Below are positions 36,504-45,346 of a DNA stretch of 55,260 nucleotides, piece by piece (positions within the stretch are counted from its first letter, which is position 1; each line of letters opens with the position of its first letter). The notes below the pieces were generated by a model that did no database searches, was not told where the DNA came from, and worked only from the letters and a program-made list of their open reading frames with translations. The position numbers were made by a program, and so were the translations under genes. This DNA comes from Candidatus Neomarinimicrobiota bacterium (GTDB lineage Bacteria > Fidelibacterota > SORT01). The stretch covers positions 1 to 55,260 of the forward strand of contig JACZTG010000014.1 in assembly GCA_022573815.1 (NCBI GenBank), read 5' to 3'.

Positions 36504-37520
36504 TTAATCTAACGCCATCTCTTCTATCTGGCCCGGCTCCCAGGTTGAATGATCTTCAACTTTCAGAACTTCTATAGAATATTCGTCTAATTTCTTAGAA
36601 AATTCCGCTAAAGTCTTGAGACGCTGGAAATCGTTTGTTGCTTTGTGACAGTTTGGCATTCCCGAAATAAACCATGAAATCATCTTTTTCGCCTGACCAA
36701 GCGCGCTGAATTCGCCTCTGAAATGTATTTCGGCTTCAATATAATCTCTTATAATTTGAAATTTTTCTTCGTCGCCCGGTTCTTCTAATGTTTCTCCCGT
36801 TTCGAGATAGTGCTCTATTATCTTGAATATCCACGGCCTGCCGATTGCTCCCCTGCCTATCATTACATAATCGCATCCGGTACTCTCGAAACATTTTTTC
36901 GCTTTCACCGCAGAATCAATGTCCCCGTTACCGATCACGGTAATTGAAACGGCTTCTTTTACCTGCTTGATGATACTCCAATCCGCATCTCCCGAAAAAC
37001 TTTGTTCCCTCGTTCGGGGATGGACACTGATTCCCGAAATTCCCGCGTCCTCAAACATCTGAGCGACCTCAACCGCATTCACATGCTTGTCGTCCCAGCC
37101 GCTCCTGATTTTTGCGGTTACCGGAATATCAACGGCGTTCACCACGGCGCGAACAATTTCCTCCAAGTGCTTGATGTCTTTCAGCAACGCCGAACCCGCT
37201 CCCTTTTTCGTGACTTTATTGACGGGACATCCGAAATTCATATCGAGAACATCAGGCTTCCATTTCATTACTTCAACAGCCGCCGACTCCATAGTCGCAG
37301 TATTCTCCCCGTAAATTTGTATGCCGATGGGACGCTCAGATTCTTCGTATCCGAGATAACGCAGCGTATTTGACGCGCCTCTCGCTATCCCCTGTGATGA
37401 AGTCATTTCCGTATATACAAGCGCTGCTCCCGCAGCTTTACAGAGTCCGCGGAAGGGTGAGTCCGTAATTCCTGCCATCGGCGCAAGAATGACTTTTCCT
37501 TTCAATTTTAGTTGTCCCAC
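36504..37520 (-). CDS. dusB: tRNA-dihydrouridine synthase (DusB-like)
   Basis: A 338-residue FMN-dependent Dus. The catalytic cysteine is in MNFGCPVNKVTKKGAG (Cys98). Other family motifs are LAPMAGITDSPFR, IQIYGENT, SVHPRTREQ and MIGRGAIGRPW. It reduces uridines in tRNA D-loops. The gene is the first of the run dusB-pruA. The 460-base gap upstream holds repeats. Confidence 0.93.
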   Translation of the reverse strand: MGQLKLKGKVILAPMAGITDSPFRGLCKAAGAALVYTEMTSSQGIARGASNTLRYLGYEESERPIGIQIYGENTATMESAAVEVMKWKPDVLDMNFGCPVNKVTKKGAGSALLKDIKHLEEIVRAVVNAVDIPVTAKIRSGWDDKHVNAVEVAQMFEDAGISGISVHPRTREQSFSGDADWSIIKQVKEAVSITVIGNGDIDSAVKAKKCFESTGCDYVMIGRGAIGRPWIFKIIEHYLETGETLEEPGDEEKFQIIRDYIEAEIHFRGEFSALGQAKKMISWFISGMPNCHKATNDFQRLKTLAEFSKKLDEYSIEVLKVEDHSTWEPGQIEEMALD

Positions 37521-37767
37521 TTTTGCCTCCTTGTATATTCCCCCGCCGGCAACTACAGTCAGTAATGATAAATCAAACTCGCCAAACTTGCAAGCAAATA
37601 TGAATGAGTCATATTGACTTGTTTTATGAAATAATCCTCTTCGTCGCTTGACAAATTATAATTCTGCACATATTTTTCCATAAGCATTTATAATTGTGGC
37701 TGACAGAAATATACAAATATCAGCCGAAACCAAGAGGATGGTTTTGCTCAAATAATCTTTGGTAATA

Positions 37768-37846
37768 AATGGGTGCGGGTTAGGACTTGAGCCAAAGGTT
37801 CTCCTGCGGAGCCTGTCCCGCCAATGGCGGTGGCCTGACCGCACAC
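37768..37846. repeat. REP-like unit with inserted palindromes
   Basis: GGGTGCGGGTTAGGAC opens and GGCCTGACCGCAC closes the REP-like unit, but its arms are split by about 45 bases. Those bases contain an AGCCAAAGGTTCTCCTGCGGAGCC hairpin and CCGCCAATGGCGG. The rest of 37521-37980 is AT-rich. A TTGACA at 37895 has no -10 at a usable distance. ATATGA...TCATAT occurs near 37600. Confidence 0.65.
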
Positions 37847-37980
37847 TTGACAGACTATCCGACGAACGAAATGATGTCGTAATCGAATATTCTCTTGACA
37901 TTTTAGAATATCGCACCAAATTGGTGAATATAATATAATTTCTAATATTATTATACGTTTTCTCGGGTATGCTTATTTAA

Positions 37981-38946
37981 ATGATTCGAACAGACATAAT
38001 AAATATTCTGACATTGGCGCTGCTAATGGTTTCCTGCAGCGATAATCCGACAAACCCCGGTGTCGGACTCAATATTATCAAGTTTGGCGCTTTTTTCGAC
38101 AATCCGGCATGGCATCCTGACGGTAAATGGATCGCCGTCGAACACGGTGACAGCATAGACACAGATTTCGACGGTATCGTTGACACTTCATTCTCCGGAA
38201 TCTGGATTATAAATGCTGAGACAGGATATAAGCAACCGCTTATCCGCGGTTTCGGTTTTCCAGCGTGGAATCAAGATGGTAGCAGTCTTGCTATGCACAG
38301 CGGCGGCCAAATATTTACTGTTGACATACTCAGTCTTGAACCGCCAGAAATAGACACGACCTCTCTGCTTAAGTTGACATCAATGGGAGCCAATTTTTTC
38401 CCATCATGGAGCTCAGATGGAAAATGGATTGCCTATGATTCGAATGTAGATGATACCAAATATGATATCTGGATCATGAGGTCAGATGGAACCGAAAAGC
38501 AAAACATTAGCACTGAAAGCGATAGCGCGGATCAGGGAGGGTGGCGAATTCCGAACTGGAGCCCGGACGGAAATTGGATAGCACACCATCGTTACATTTC
38601 CAATGGAGAAACAGGAACAGAAATATACATAATGGATACAAGTGGAGCTAATGCAACATGGCTTGAGCATGGGTCTGGAGCCAAATTTTCACCTGATGGA
38701 AGTATAATATCATTTTACGCCCAACCTCAAGTCGGTCTCCCCCCTGTTATCTGGACGATAAGAAGAGACGGTACCGAACTTCGACAGATAACGAATGGTC
38801 CGGACAGTAGTTTTGACTGGAGCCCTGATGGCAACCAAATTGTCTTCCTTAGGCGGAACTTCAATGAACCGATAGAGGGCAACGGTGAGCTCTGGCTGAT
38901 TAACATTGACGGAACGAATCTCAAACAGTTGACCTTCACTAAATAA
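37981..38946 (+). CDS. TolB-like lipoprotein, paralogue 1
   Basis: A 321-residue lipoprotein: short hydrophobic N-terminus and lipobox MVSC (Cys19). It has repeated PD40-like blades such as NPAWHPDGKWIAVEHGDS, SPSWSSDGKWIAYDS-like and FDWSPDGNQIVFLRR, so it is a beta-propeller of the TolB type. SIDTDFDGIVD is a calcium-loop-like DxDxDG insertion. No ribosome site precedes the ATG. It is the first of two tandem paralogues, separated by four bases from the next. Confidence 0.85.
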   Translation: MIRTDIINILTLALLMVSCSDNPTNPGVGLNIIKFGAFFDNPAWHPDGKWIAVEHGDSIDTDFDGIVDTSFSGIWIINAETGYKQPLIRGFGFPAWNQDGSSLAMHSGGQIFTVDILSLEPPEIDTTSLLKLTSMGANFFPSWSSDGKWIAYDSNVDDTKYDIWIMRSDGTEKQNISTESDSADQGGWRIPNWSPDGNWIAHHRYISNGETGTEIYIMDTSGANATWLEHGSGAKFSPDGSIISFYAQPQVGLPPVIWTIRRDGTELRQITNGPDSSFDWSPDGNQIVFLRRNFNEPIEGNGELWLINIDGTNLKQLTFTK

Positions 38947-38950
38947 CAAA

Positions 38951-39949
38951 ATGAATCGAACGACCTTAATTAATGTCCTGGTATGGACACTGTTATCTGT
39001 TGCCTGTGGTGAGAAACCATCAGAGCCGGAGGCCCCAGTTGAAGAAGAGGGAGGTATTATTCTAGAAGGGCCACCCTTTTTTTTCGACAATCCCGCATGG
39101 CATCCCGACGGTAAATGGATAGCTGTTGAACATGGCGACAGCATAGACACGGATTTCGATGGTATCGCTGACACTGTATTCTCAGGAATTTGGATAATAA
39201 ACGCAAAGACAGGATATAAACAGCCGCTTATTCGCCATTTCGGTTACCCTGCCTGGAGTCCCGACGGGAGCAGTCTTGCTATGCACAGAGGCGGCCAGAT
39301 ATTTACTGTTGATATCCTGAGTCTTGAGCCTGCCCGGATAGACACCGGCAGCATTCTGCAGCTTACGTTTGTGGGGAGGAATTTCTTTCCTGCATGGTCC
39401 CCGGATCGAAATTGGATAGCTTATGACAATACTACCAATTGTGGCTCCAGTGTTGAGCCGCCAGCTACTGAATCATGTGGTATATTAATTATAAGGGCTG
39501 ATGGCTCGGACAAGACATTTCTCACAAGGGGAAGGATGCCGGATTGGTTACCTGATGGAACGGACCTCATCTTCATAGCATTGGGAACAAATATATTCCG
39601 TCTTGCAGTGGATGATACTGCAAATATAACACAACTCACTAACTCAGATGATTCGGATAACTCTCACCCTCGATTTTCTCCAGACGGTAGTGAAATAGCA
39701 ATGTATTCGAAATCAGGTACAGAATTATCTGCTATTTGGATTATGAACAGTGACGGGAGCAGCCTTCGTGAGCTAACCGATGGTCCGGATTGGAGATTTG
39801 ACTGGAGCCCTGATGGCAAGAGCATCGTATTTCTTCACTGGAGCTTCAGCAATCGTGATCCGATACCGGCTGGAAACGGTCAGCTCTGGCTGATTGACAC
39901 TGACGGATCGAATCTAAGGCAGCTCACATTTTTCGAGGGATTTTACTAA
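38951..39949 (+). CDS. TolB-like lipoprotein, paralogue 2
   Basis: A 332-residue lipoprotein (lipobox SVAC, Cys19) with the same blade pattern and the same DTDFDGI loop as the gene just upstream. After Cys19 it has a Pro/Glu-rich linker absent from its neighbour. The N-terminal half (after the linker) and C-terminal blades are very similar to paralogue 1. The middle (NTTNCGSSVEPPATESCG, with two cysteines) is quite different. A tandem duplication with local divergence or replacement explains it. Confidence 0.85.
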   Translation: MNRTTLINVLVWTLLSVACGEKPSEPEAPVEEEGGIILEGPPFFFDNPAWHPDGKWIAVEHGDSIDTDFDGIADTVFSGIWIINAKTGYKQPLIRHFGYPAWSPDGSSLAMHRGGQIFTVDILSLEPARIDTGSILQLTFVGRNFFPAWSPDRNWIAYDNTTNCGSSVEPPATESCGILIIRADGSDKTFLTRGRMPDWLPDGTDLIFIALGTNIFRLAVDDTANITQLTNSDDSDNSHPRFSPDGSEIAMYSKSGTELSAIWIMNSDGSSLRELTDGPDWRFDWSPDGKSIVFLHWSFSNRDPIPAGNGQLWLIDTDGSNLRQLTFFEGFY

Positions 39950-40110
39950 TGGTCATTATTTGGTGTAGGCAATTTTTAGATGGATAGTAACTCAAAATTC
40001 GAAGATCAGCAATGAAGAAAAAGGCGGGTGATGAGAATACCATATCTAATAATCTCTTCGCCACCTGAACCAAAGGGGCTGAATATTATGACATGAATTT
40101 TACCTAAAAA

Positions 40111-40140
40111 GCCGCCGAAGTGATAGCACACAACGGCGGC
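40111..40140 (-). terminator. Hairpin with T-run on the minus strand
   Basis: A seven-pair stem GCCGCCG/CGGCGGC with a 16-base loop, followed on the minus strand by TTTTTAGG. It resembles a terminator of minus-strand transcription, but no minus-strand gene lies nearby. On the plus strand no T-run follows. Confidence 0.5.
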
Positions 40141-40202
40141 GACAGTACAAACCAAAAAGTTGATGATGCTGAAATAATTAACCTTTATGGAGAAATTAAA
40201 AT

Positions 40203-40841
40203 ATGAACTGTTGTTGTGATAATCCTGCCGCCCAATTCTTTGACAAAGAATCGAAGAGTTTTATCAAAAAATATCGTAAAAAAGGGATAGAAAAAGTGTC
40301 CCGGATGTTGGTTGAAGGCATTGAAGAACTGGGAATCAAAGACGCCACGATTTTAGAAGTGGGCGGCGGAGTCGGCGGAGCGCACCGCGCGTTGCTTCGA
40401 AAAGGAGCGTCAAAGGCTTACGCAACCGAGCTTTCGGAAGAAATGATTAACGCCGCGAAGATTTTCAGCGAAGAAGAAGGATTGACCGATAAGGTCGAAT
40501 ATTTTCATGGCGATATTGTTGAGATGAACGGCGAAATCCCTGATGTTGATATAACGATGCACGACAAGGTCGTCTGCTGTTACGAAAACGCCGATGGGCT
40601 GTTAGAGAAAACATTAGCCAAGACAAAGAATATTTATGGTTTCGTTATGCCCCGCGACTATCTGATACCGAGAATCGGTTTCGCATTTTTTACGTTCTTC
40701 TCTAAACTGCTAAAATGGAATTTCCACCCGTACATTCATCCTGAGCAGCCGATATTGGATCGAGTTGAAAACGCCGGCTTCCGATTGAAGTACGAAAAGC
40801 AAACCATCATCTGGAAAGTCAGGGTGTATCAAAAAACGTAG
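40203..40841 (+). CDS. Class I SAM-dependent methyltransferase
   Basis: A 212-residue methyltransferase. The cofactor motif TILEVGGGVGGAHRALL lies at 49-65, with an acidic residue at the end of strand 2 (TELSEEM) and HGDIVEM for motif II. The N-terminus has a cluster MNCCCDN of three cysteines, which may bind a metal. The substrate is unknown. C-terminal hydrophobic residues (PRIGFAFFTFFSKLL) suggest membrane association or a hydrophobic substrate. Confidence 0.8.
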   Translation: MNCCCDNPAAQFFDKESKSFIKKYRKKGIEKVSRMLVEGIEELGIKDATILEVGGGVGGAHRALLRKGASKAYATELSEEMINAAKIFSEEEGLTDKVEYFHGDIVEMNGEIPDVDITMHDKVVCCYENADGLLEKTLAKTKNIYGFVMPRDYLIPRIGFAFFTFFSKLLKWNFHPYIHPEQPILDRVENAGFRLKYEKQTIIWKVRVYQKT

Positions 40842-40850
40842 TTTTCTTCT

Positions 40851-41003
40851 GTCATTCAGAGGAGCGGAGCGACGTAAGAATCTCAATTTATAATTTAAGA
40901 GGATAGTTCTGAGATTGCCGCGGTCATCCGCCAATTGGCGGATTCCCTCGCAATGACAAAAAGTATAGAACTTACGCGGCGGGCAAGCCCTGACCTGCAC
41001 TCT
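40851..41003. repeat. gtcattcagaggagcg/gagattgc repeat
   Basis: gtcattcagaggagcggagcgacgtaagaatctca (from 40851) is followed after ~30 bases by ctgagattgccgcggtc and ccctcgcaatgac. The second half is split by TCCGCCAATTGGCGGA. A fragment of the REP-like unit closes the block. It separates the convergent methyltransferase and phoU genes. Confidence 0.7.
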
Positions 41004-41015
41004 AACAGATAAAAA

Positions 41016-41687
41016 CTATTCCTTATCGTAATCCTCCATCCTGTGGCGGACTATATTTCCTTCGATCATATAGATAATGTCTTCAGCGATATTCGTCGCG
41101 TGGTCGCCTACCCGTTCCAACATCCGGTAAACGGTGAGATGCGCGATATAATCCCTGGCTTTATCGGGATTTTTTGTAATTTCACTATTAATTTTTTCCA
41201 TCGCTTCGTAATACATCTCATCCACCTTGTCATCTTTTTCGCAGACTTCAAACGCAAGTTTCACATTCATATTAACCAGCGCTTCGAGACTCTGCCTCAC
41301 CATCTCCTGAGACAGCTTCGCCATCGTTCCGAAATCGAATATTGAATTTTTAGGCTCAGCGTTCATTTTCATTGTAACAATCTCGGCAATATTGCCCGCC
41401 AAATCGCCAATACGCTCTAAATCGCTGTTGATCTTCAATATTGCCACGATATATCGCAGGTCAATCGCAACAGGCTGATGCAGCGCGAGAATCTTCAGGC
41501 AATCCTCTTCAACTTCAAGTTCCAGGCTATCGATTTCCTTATCATTCTCAATAACCTCGTTTGCTAATACCGTGCTGTCCTCGCTTACCGCCTTTACCGC
41601 TTTGATAAGAAGATCTTCTACTTTGGCGCCGAGACCGAGAATCTTCTCTTTAAGACGGTCTATCTCCCTGTGAAGATGTATTTCCAT
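41016..41687 (-). CDS. phoU: Phosphate-transport regulator PhoU
   Basis: A 223-residue all-helical PhoU with two three-helix repeats. Typical stretches are LEVEEDCLKILALHQPVAIDLRYIVAILKINSDLERIGDLAGNIAE and the mirrored MLERVGDHATNIAEDIIYMIEG at the C-terminus. It tunes the PstSCAB transporter and phosphate-sensing signalling. It follows pstB by 11 bases. No phoB/phoR pair is in the window. Confidence 0.95.
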   Translation of the reverse strand: MEIHLHREIDRLKEKILGLGAKVEDLLIKAVKAVSEDSTVLANEVIENDKEIDSLELEVEEDCLKILALHQPVAIDLRYIVAILKINSDLERIGDLAGNIAEIVTMKMNAEPKNSIFDFGTMAKLSQEMVRQSLEALVNMNVKLAFEVCEKDDKVDEMYYEAMEKINSEITKNPDKARDYIAHLTVYRMLERVGDHATNIAEDIIYMIEGNIVRHRMEDYDKE

Positions 41688-41698
41688 AATCTGATCCC

Positions 41699-42466
41699 CT
41701 AACCGAATCTACCGGTAACGTAATCTTCGGTGCGTTTGTTTTCAGGTTTGGTGAATATTCCTTTGGTTAATCCGAATTCGACGAGTTCTCCCTCGTAGAA
41801 AAATGCCGTGTAGTCCGAAACCCGCGCCGCTTGCTGCATATTATGCGTTACGATAATTATAGTATATTCGCCCCTCAAATCCCCGATAAGATTTTCTATC
41901 CGCGTTGTTGCTTTCGGGTCTAAAGCGGAAGCGGGTTCGTCCATCAAAAGAATCTCCGGATCAACGGCCAGCGCCCGGGCGATACATAAACGCTGTTGTT
42001 GTCCGCCGGAAAGTTTTAGAGCGCTTTCATCGAGCCGGTCTTTCACCTCTTCCCATAATGCTCCCTGCCTCAGGCTCTTTTCCACCAAACTATCAAGTTT
42101 CTCTTTGTCTTTCAAACCGTGAATTTTCGGGCCGTATGCGATATTGTCGTATATAGATTTTGGGAATGGATTAGATTTCTGAAATACCATCCCCACCTTT
42201 TTTCTCAATTCCACAAGATTGACAGATTTATCGTTAATATCAGAGCCATCGATTAGAATTTTACCGCTGACGCTGGTTCCGTCGATTATATCATTCATCC
42301 TGTTGAGCGTACGGAGAAACGTGGATTTTCCGCATCCAGAAGGTCCGATTAGAGCGGTGACCTTACCATTCGGAATATTGATTGAGATGTCGAACAACGC
42401 TTGCTTACCGCTGTAGTAAAAATCCAAATTCTCTATCTTTATTTTTGTTCCGTTATTATCGTTCAA
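41699..42466 (-). CDS. pstB: Phosphate ABC transporter ATPase
   Basis: A 255-residue ATPase with Walker [10 protein letters not shown] (41-49), signature [14 protein letters not shown] and Walker [10 protein letters not shown]. It powers PstA/PstC. Length and context are standard. It follows pstA by 21 bases. Confidence 0.97.
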   Translation of the reverse strand: MNDNNGTKIKIENLDFYYSGKQALFDISINIPNGKVTALIGPSGCGKSTFLRTLNRMNDIIDGTSVSGKILIDGSDINDKSVNLVELRKKVGMVFQKSNPFPKSIYDNIAYGPKIHGLKDKEKLDSLVEKSLRQGALWEEVKDRLDESALKLSGGQQQRLCIARALAVDPEILLMDEPASALDPKATTRIENLIGDLRGEYTIIIVTHNMQQAARVSDYTAFFYEGELVEFGLTKGIFTKPENKRTEDYVTGRFG

Positions 42467-42487
42467 CCGAATTATCCATCTTGTTTT

Positions 42488-43348
42488 TCATTGCCATTTA
42501 TATTTCTTCCTGAATTTACTGCGGTAGTACACGGCTATAAAATTGAACCCTAAAACTATTATGAGTAATACCAACGCCGTGCCGTACTGCTTGTCTCTCA
42601 AAATCGGCGCTTCCGGGTGCTGAGTGGCTAATATATAAAGGTGATATGGCAAAACCATTACCTGATCAAAAATCGAGTTTGGCAACCGCGGCAGGAAAAA
42701 CGCCGCTACTGTTAGCAGGATGGGCGCTGTTTCACCCGCCGCTCTTCCGATGGCGAGGATCGAGCCCGTCAGCATTCCCGACAACGAATACGGCAGTACG
42801 TGGTTCTTAATCGTCTCCCACTTGGTCGCTCCTAACGCGAGGCTCGCCTCCCTAAACGACCTCGGCACGGCTTGCAAAGACTCGTTGCTGGCTACGATAA
42901 TTGTCGGCAGTGTCATACAAGCCAGCGTGAGACTACCCGCTAAAATCGAAGCTCCAAAATTAAAAAACAGCACGAAAAGACCCAATCCGAACAGTCCGAA
43001 TACGATAGACGGAACGCCTGCGAGCGTCACAATTCCTCTTTGGACATAAGTAGTGAATTTTCCTTTTTTCGCGTATTCAGAAAGATAAATCGCGCTTGCG
43101 ATTCCAAGCGGGAGCGCGAACAGCATCGTGCCCACAAGAAGCGAGAGGGTGCCGACTATTGCAGGAAGAATCCCCCCTTCCGCTCCGCTTTTTCTCGGCG
43201 CGGCTGAGATGAACTCCCAGCTGAGTCCGGGAATCCCTTTCCAAATCAGATCCAACAAAATCCACGCGACTATTCCTACAATAGTATACGTAACAAGCCG
43301 CATCGCCGCGAAGCCTAACTTTTCAGTTGTTGTAGAACTGATTATCAT
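42488..43348 (-). CDS. pstA: Phosphate ABC transporter permease PstA
   Basis: A 286-residue permease with about six membrane segments. The ABC coupling loop has EASLALGATKWETIKNHVLP, and GRAAGETAPILLT is typical. Its start overlaps the pstC stop by four bases. Confidence 0.95.
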   Translation of the reverse strand: MIISSTTTEKLGFAAMRLVTYTIVGIVAWILLDLIWKGIPGLSWEFISAAPRKSGAEGGILPAIVGTLSLLVGTMLFALPLGIASAIYLSEYAKKGKFTTYVQRGIVTLAGVPSIVFGLFGLGLFVLFFNFGASILAGSLTLACMTLPTIIVASNESLQAVPRSFREASLALGATKWETIKNHVLPYSLSGMLTGSILAIGRAAGETAPILLTVAAFFLPRLPNSIFDQVMVLPYHLYILATQHPEAPILRDKQYGTALVLLIIVLGFNFIAVYYRSKFRKKYKWQ

Positions 43349-44214
43349 CTTTCAAACTTATTCAAAAACCGTTGACCGATCATTACAAGACCAAACGTCA
43401 TAAGAAGCAGCACTATACCTACCATAAACAGCGCTCCGTAGTGTTCACTGCCGAACGGCACTTCGCCCATTTCCGCGGCTATGGTAGCTGTCATCGTCCG
43501 CACCGACTCAAACGGCGAAATCGTTATATTCGCGGCATTTCCGGTTACCATCATCACCGCCATGGTCTCGCCGATAACGCGTCCCATTCCCAGAAGAATA
43601 GCAGCGATGATCCCCGGCAGAGCGGCGGGTATGACTATCTTCCACAGCGTAACAAATCGGCTGCCGCCGAGAGCCAGCGAAGCCTCTTTGTACGATTTAG
43701 GTACAGCCTGAATCGCGTCTTCCGAAATCGTCAGGATTGTAGGAATAGCCATTATAGCCAGCAGAATCGAGCCTGTCAGCGCCGTTAATCCCGTTTGCAG
43801 CCCGAAAACTTCTTTAACCAGCGGAACAAGTACCACAAGCCCGAAAAAACCGATGACCACCGATGGTATTCCGGCGAGTGTTTCGATAAACGGTTTCAAT
43901 ATTTCCCGCTCTTTTTCTCGAGCCGCTTCGGCTAAATACGCCGCGCCGATAACGCCCATGGGAACTGCGATAAGCATCGCTAAAAAAGTGATCAAGAGCG
44001 TTCCCGTTATGAGAGGAAGAATTCCGAACAACTCTTTTTGGAACGATACAGGCTTCCAAATCGAACCGAAAAGCTCGCCTAATCCCGGATGTGACGCAAA
44101 CGGCAGCGCTTCTTTCCCGATAAAAATAAAAATCAGAAGCACGATAAGCATACTTGTGGAAGCTGCTCCCTGAAAAAGATATTTTATCAGATTTCCTTTT
44201 AAGATAGGTCTAAT
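43345..44214 (-). CDS. pstC: Phosphate ABC transporter permease PstC, non-canonical start
   Basis: The permease has the expected GASLALGG-like coupling loop (KEASLALGGSRFVTLWKIVIP) and GRVIGETMAVMMVTG. From the first ATG (44151) it has 268 residues but would begin inside TM1. The frame is open upstream for 29 codons back to a TAA at 44241-44239 and encodes RPILKGNLIKYLFQGAASTS, a positively charged lead-in to TM1, as PstC needs. It has no ATG, GTG or TTG in any usable frame. An ATT at 44214, five bases after AGGG, is the best candidate (289 residues). A CTG at 44190 after AAAAGGAAAT is the alternative. The gene follows pstS directly. Confidence 0.85.
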   Translation of the reverse strand: MRPILKGNLIKYLFQGAASTSMLIVLLIFIFIGKEALPFASHPGLGELFGSIWKPVSFQKELFGILPLITGTLLITFLAMLIAVPMGVIGAAYLAEAAREKEREILKPFIETLAGIPSVVIGFFGLVVLVPLVKEVFGLQTGLTALTGSILLAIMAIPTILTISEDAIQAVPKSYKEASLALGGSRFVTLWKIVIPAALPGIIAAILLGMGRVIGETMAVMMVTGNAANITISPFESVRTMTATIAAEMGEVPFGSEHYGALFMVGIVLLLMTFGLVMIGQRFLNKFER

Positions 44215-44259
44215 TTTATCCCTGTTATCTATAGAATCTTATTGAATTTCTTTCATCAG

Positions 44260-45138
44260 TTACATCCCCGAAATCGGAACATACCCGACTTCCGTGACTA
44301 TCCGCTGACCCGCTTCGCTGAGGATATATTCTGTAAAAGCTTTCACAGCGCCTGTGGGTTCGCCGTCCGTAAAAAAGTAAAGCGGTCTTGCGATAGGATA
44401 CGAACCGTCCATCACCGCAGCTCCTGACGGAATAACCGGTTCGGAATCATCTCTTTTTTTTACCAAAAGAGTTTTCACACTTTCTCCCGCATGCGCCGCG
44501 AAGCCGAGTCCCACATATCCCACAGCTGTTTCTCCGCCGCTTACTTCCTGAATGATTGAAGACGATGAAGGCAGCAGCAGCGATGAAGCTGCGTAATCCT
44601 GTTTCTCAAGCACGAACTCCTGAAAGAATACAAAAGTGCCGGAATTCGATTCCCGTGAGAGTATGACAATCTTGCCATCCGAACCGCCCACTTCACTCCA
44701 GTTAGTGGTTTTGCCTGTGAATATCCCTTTAAGCTGCGCTAAGGTGAGCTCCGAGACAGGGTTGGATGAATTCACCACAACCGCGATGCCGTCCAATGCT
44801 ACCGGCGTTTGAAAAATATCTAATCCCTTGCCTTTTCCCAACTCAACTTCTTTCGGTTTTATATCTCGCGATGATGCCGCCAAATCCGTCGTACCGTTCA
44901 GCAGCGCGGCTATTCCCGTTCCCGAGCCGCCGCCTGTAACAGATATTTGCATTTCCGGATTCGCCGTCATAAACGCTTCCGCCCATGTGCTGACAAGATG
45001 CACCATTGTATCCGAACCTTTAATAGTAACAGTGTTAAGACTTTTATTCCCCCTGTCTCCCTTACCGCAACCGGCGAAAATAACAGCGAAAAGTAATATC
45101 AGCATAAAGAAAAAATTATTTATGTAACTTTTGGTCAT
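44260..45138 (-). CDS. pstS: Phosphate-binding lipoprotein PstS
   Basis: A 292-residue PstS from the ATG at 45138, which has GGAG six bases before it; an ATG at 45150 is also possible. The lipobox FAGC gives Cys24. Phosphate-binding segments include GSDTMVHL, TGGGSGTGIAALLNGTTDLAASSR and SRESNSGTFVFFQEFV. It captures phosphate for PstCAB. Pho-box direct repeats were searched for upstream by eye without a convincing hit. Confidence 0.95.
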   Translation of the reverse strand: MTKSYINNFFFMLILLFAVIFAGCGKGDRGNKSLNTVTIKGSDTMVHLVSTWAEAFMTANPEMQISVTGGGSGTGIAALLNGTTDLAASSRDIKPKEVELGKGKGLDIFQTPVALDGIAVVVNSSNPVSELTLAQLKGIFTGKTTNWSEVGGSDGKIVILSRESNSGTFVFFQEFVLEKQDYAASSLLLPSSSSIIQEVSGGETAVGYVGLGFAAHAGESVKTLLVKKRDDSEPVIPSGAAVMDGSYPIARPLYFFTDGEPTGAVKAFTEYILSEAGQRIVTEVGYVPISGM

Positions 45139-45346
45139 TTGATTCTCCATTAAAATTGAATCATAAATCTATGTATTTTATTTGCTATAATCCAATCTTC
45201 AATCTCATATCTGCAATATTCTAACTATGAAACTGCCGAATTGCTGTGAATTGGATTACAATCGCTTTAAGTTTTGCGATTAATCGTTTGGTTGGTTCAC
45301 CTCCCATAACTATTTTGCTCATTCGTAATCTATAACCGGAGAAACA

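Noticed and set aside
37861-37980. Promoter TTGACA at 37895 for the lipoprotein pair
   Set aside because: The next TATAAT-like hexamer is 28 bases away, too far for a sigma-70 promoter, so no promoter was called.
45151-45346. Pho box upstream of pstS
   Set aside because: Two TTCA-type half sites occur with wrong spacing; no direct-repeat pair near a promoter.
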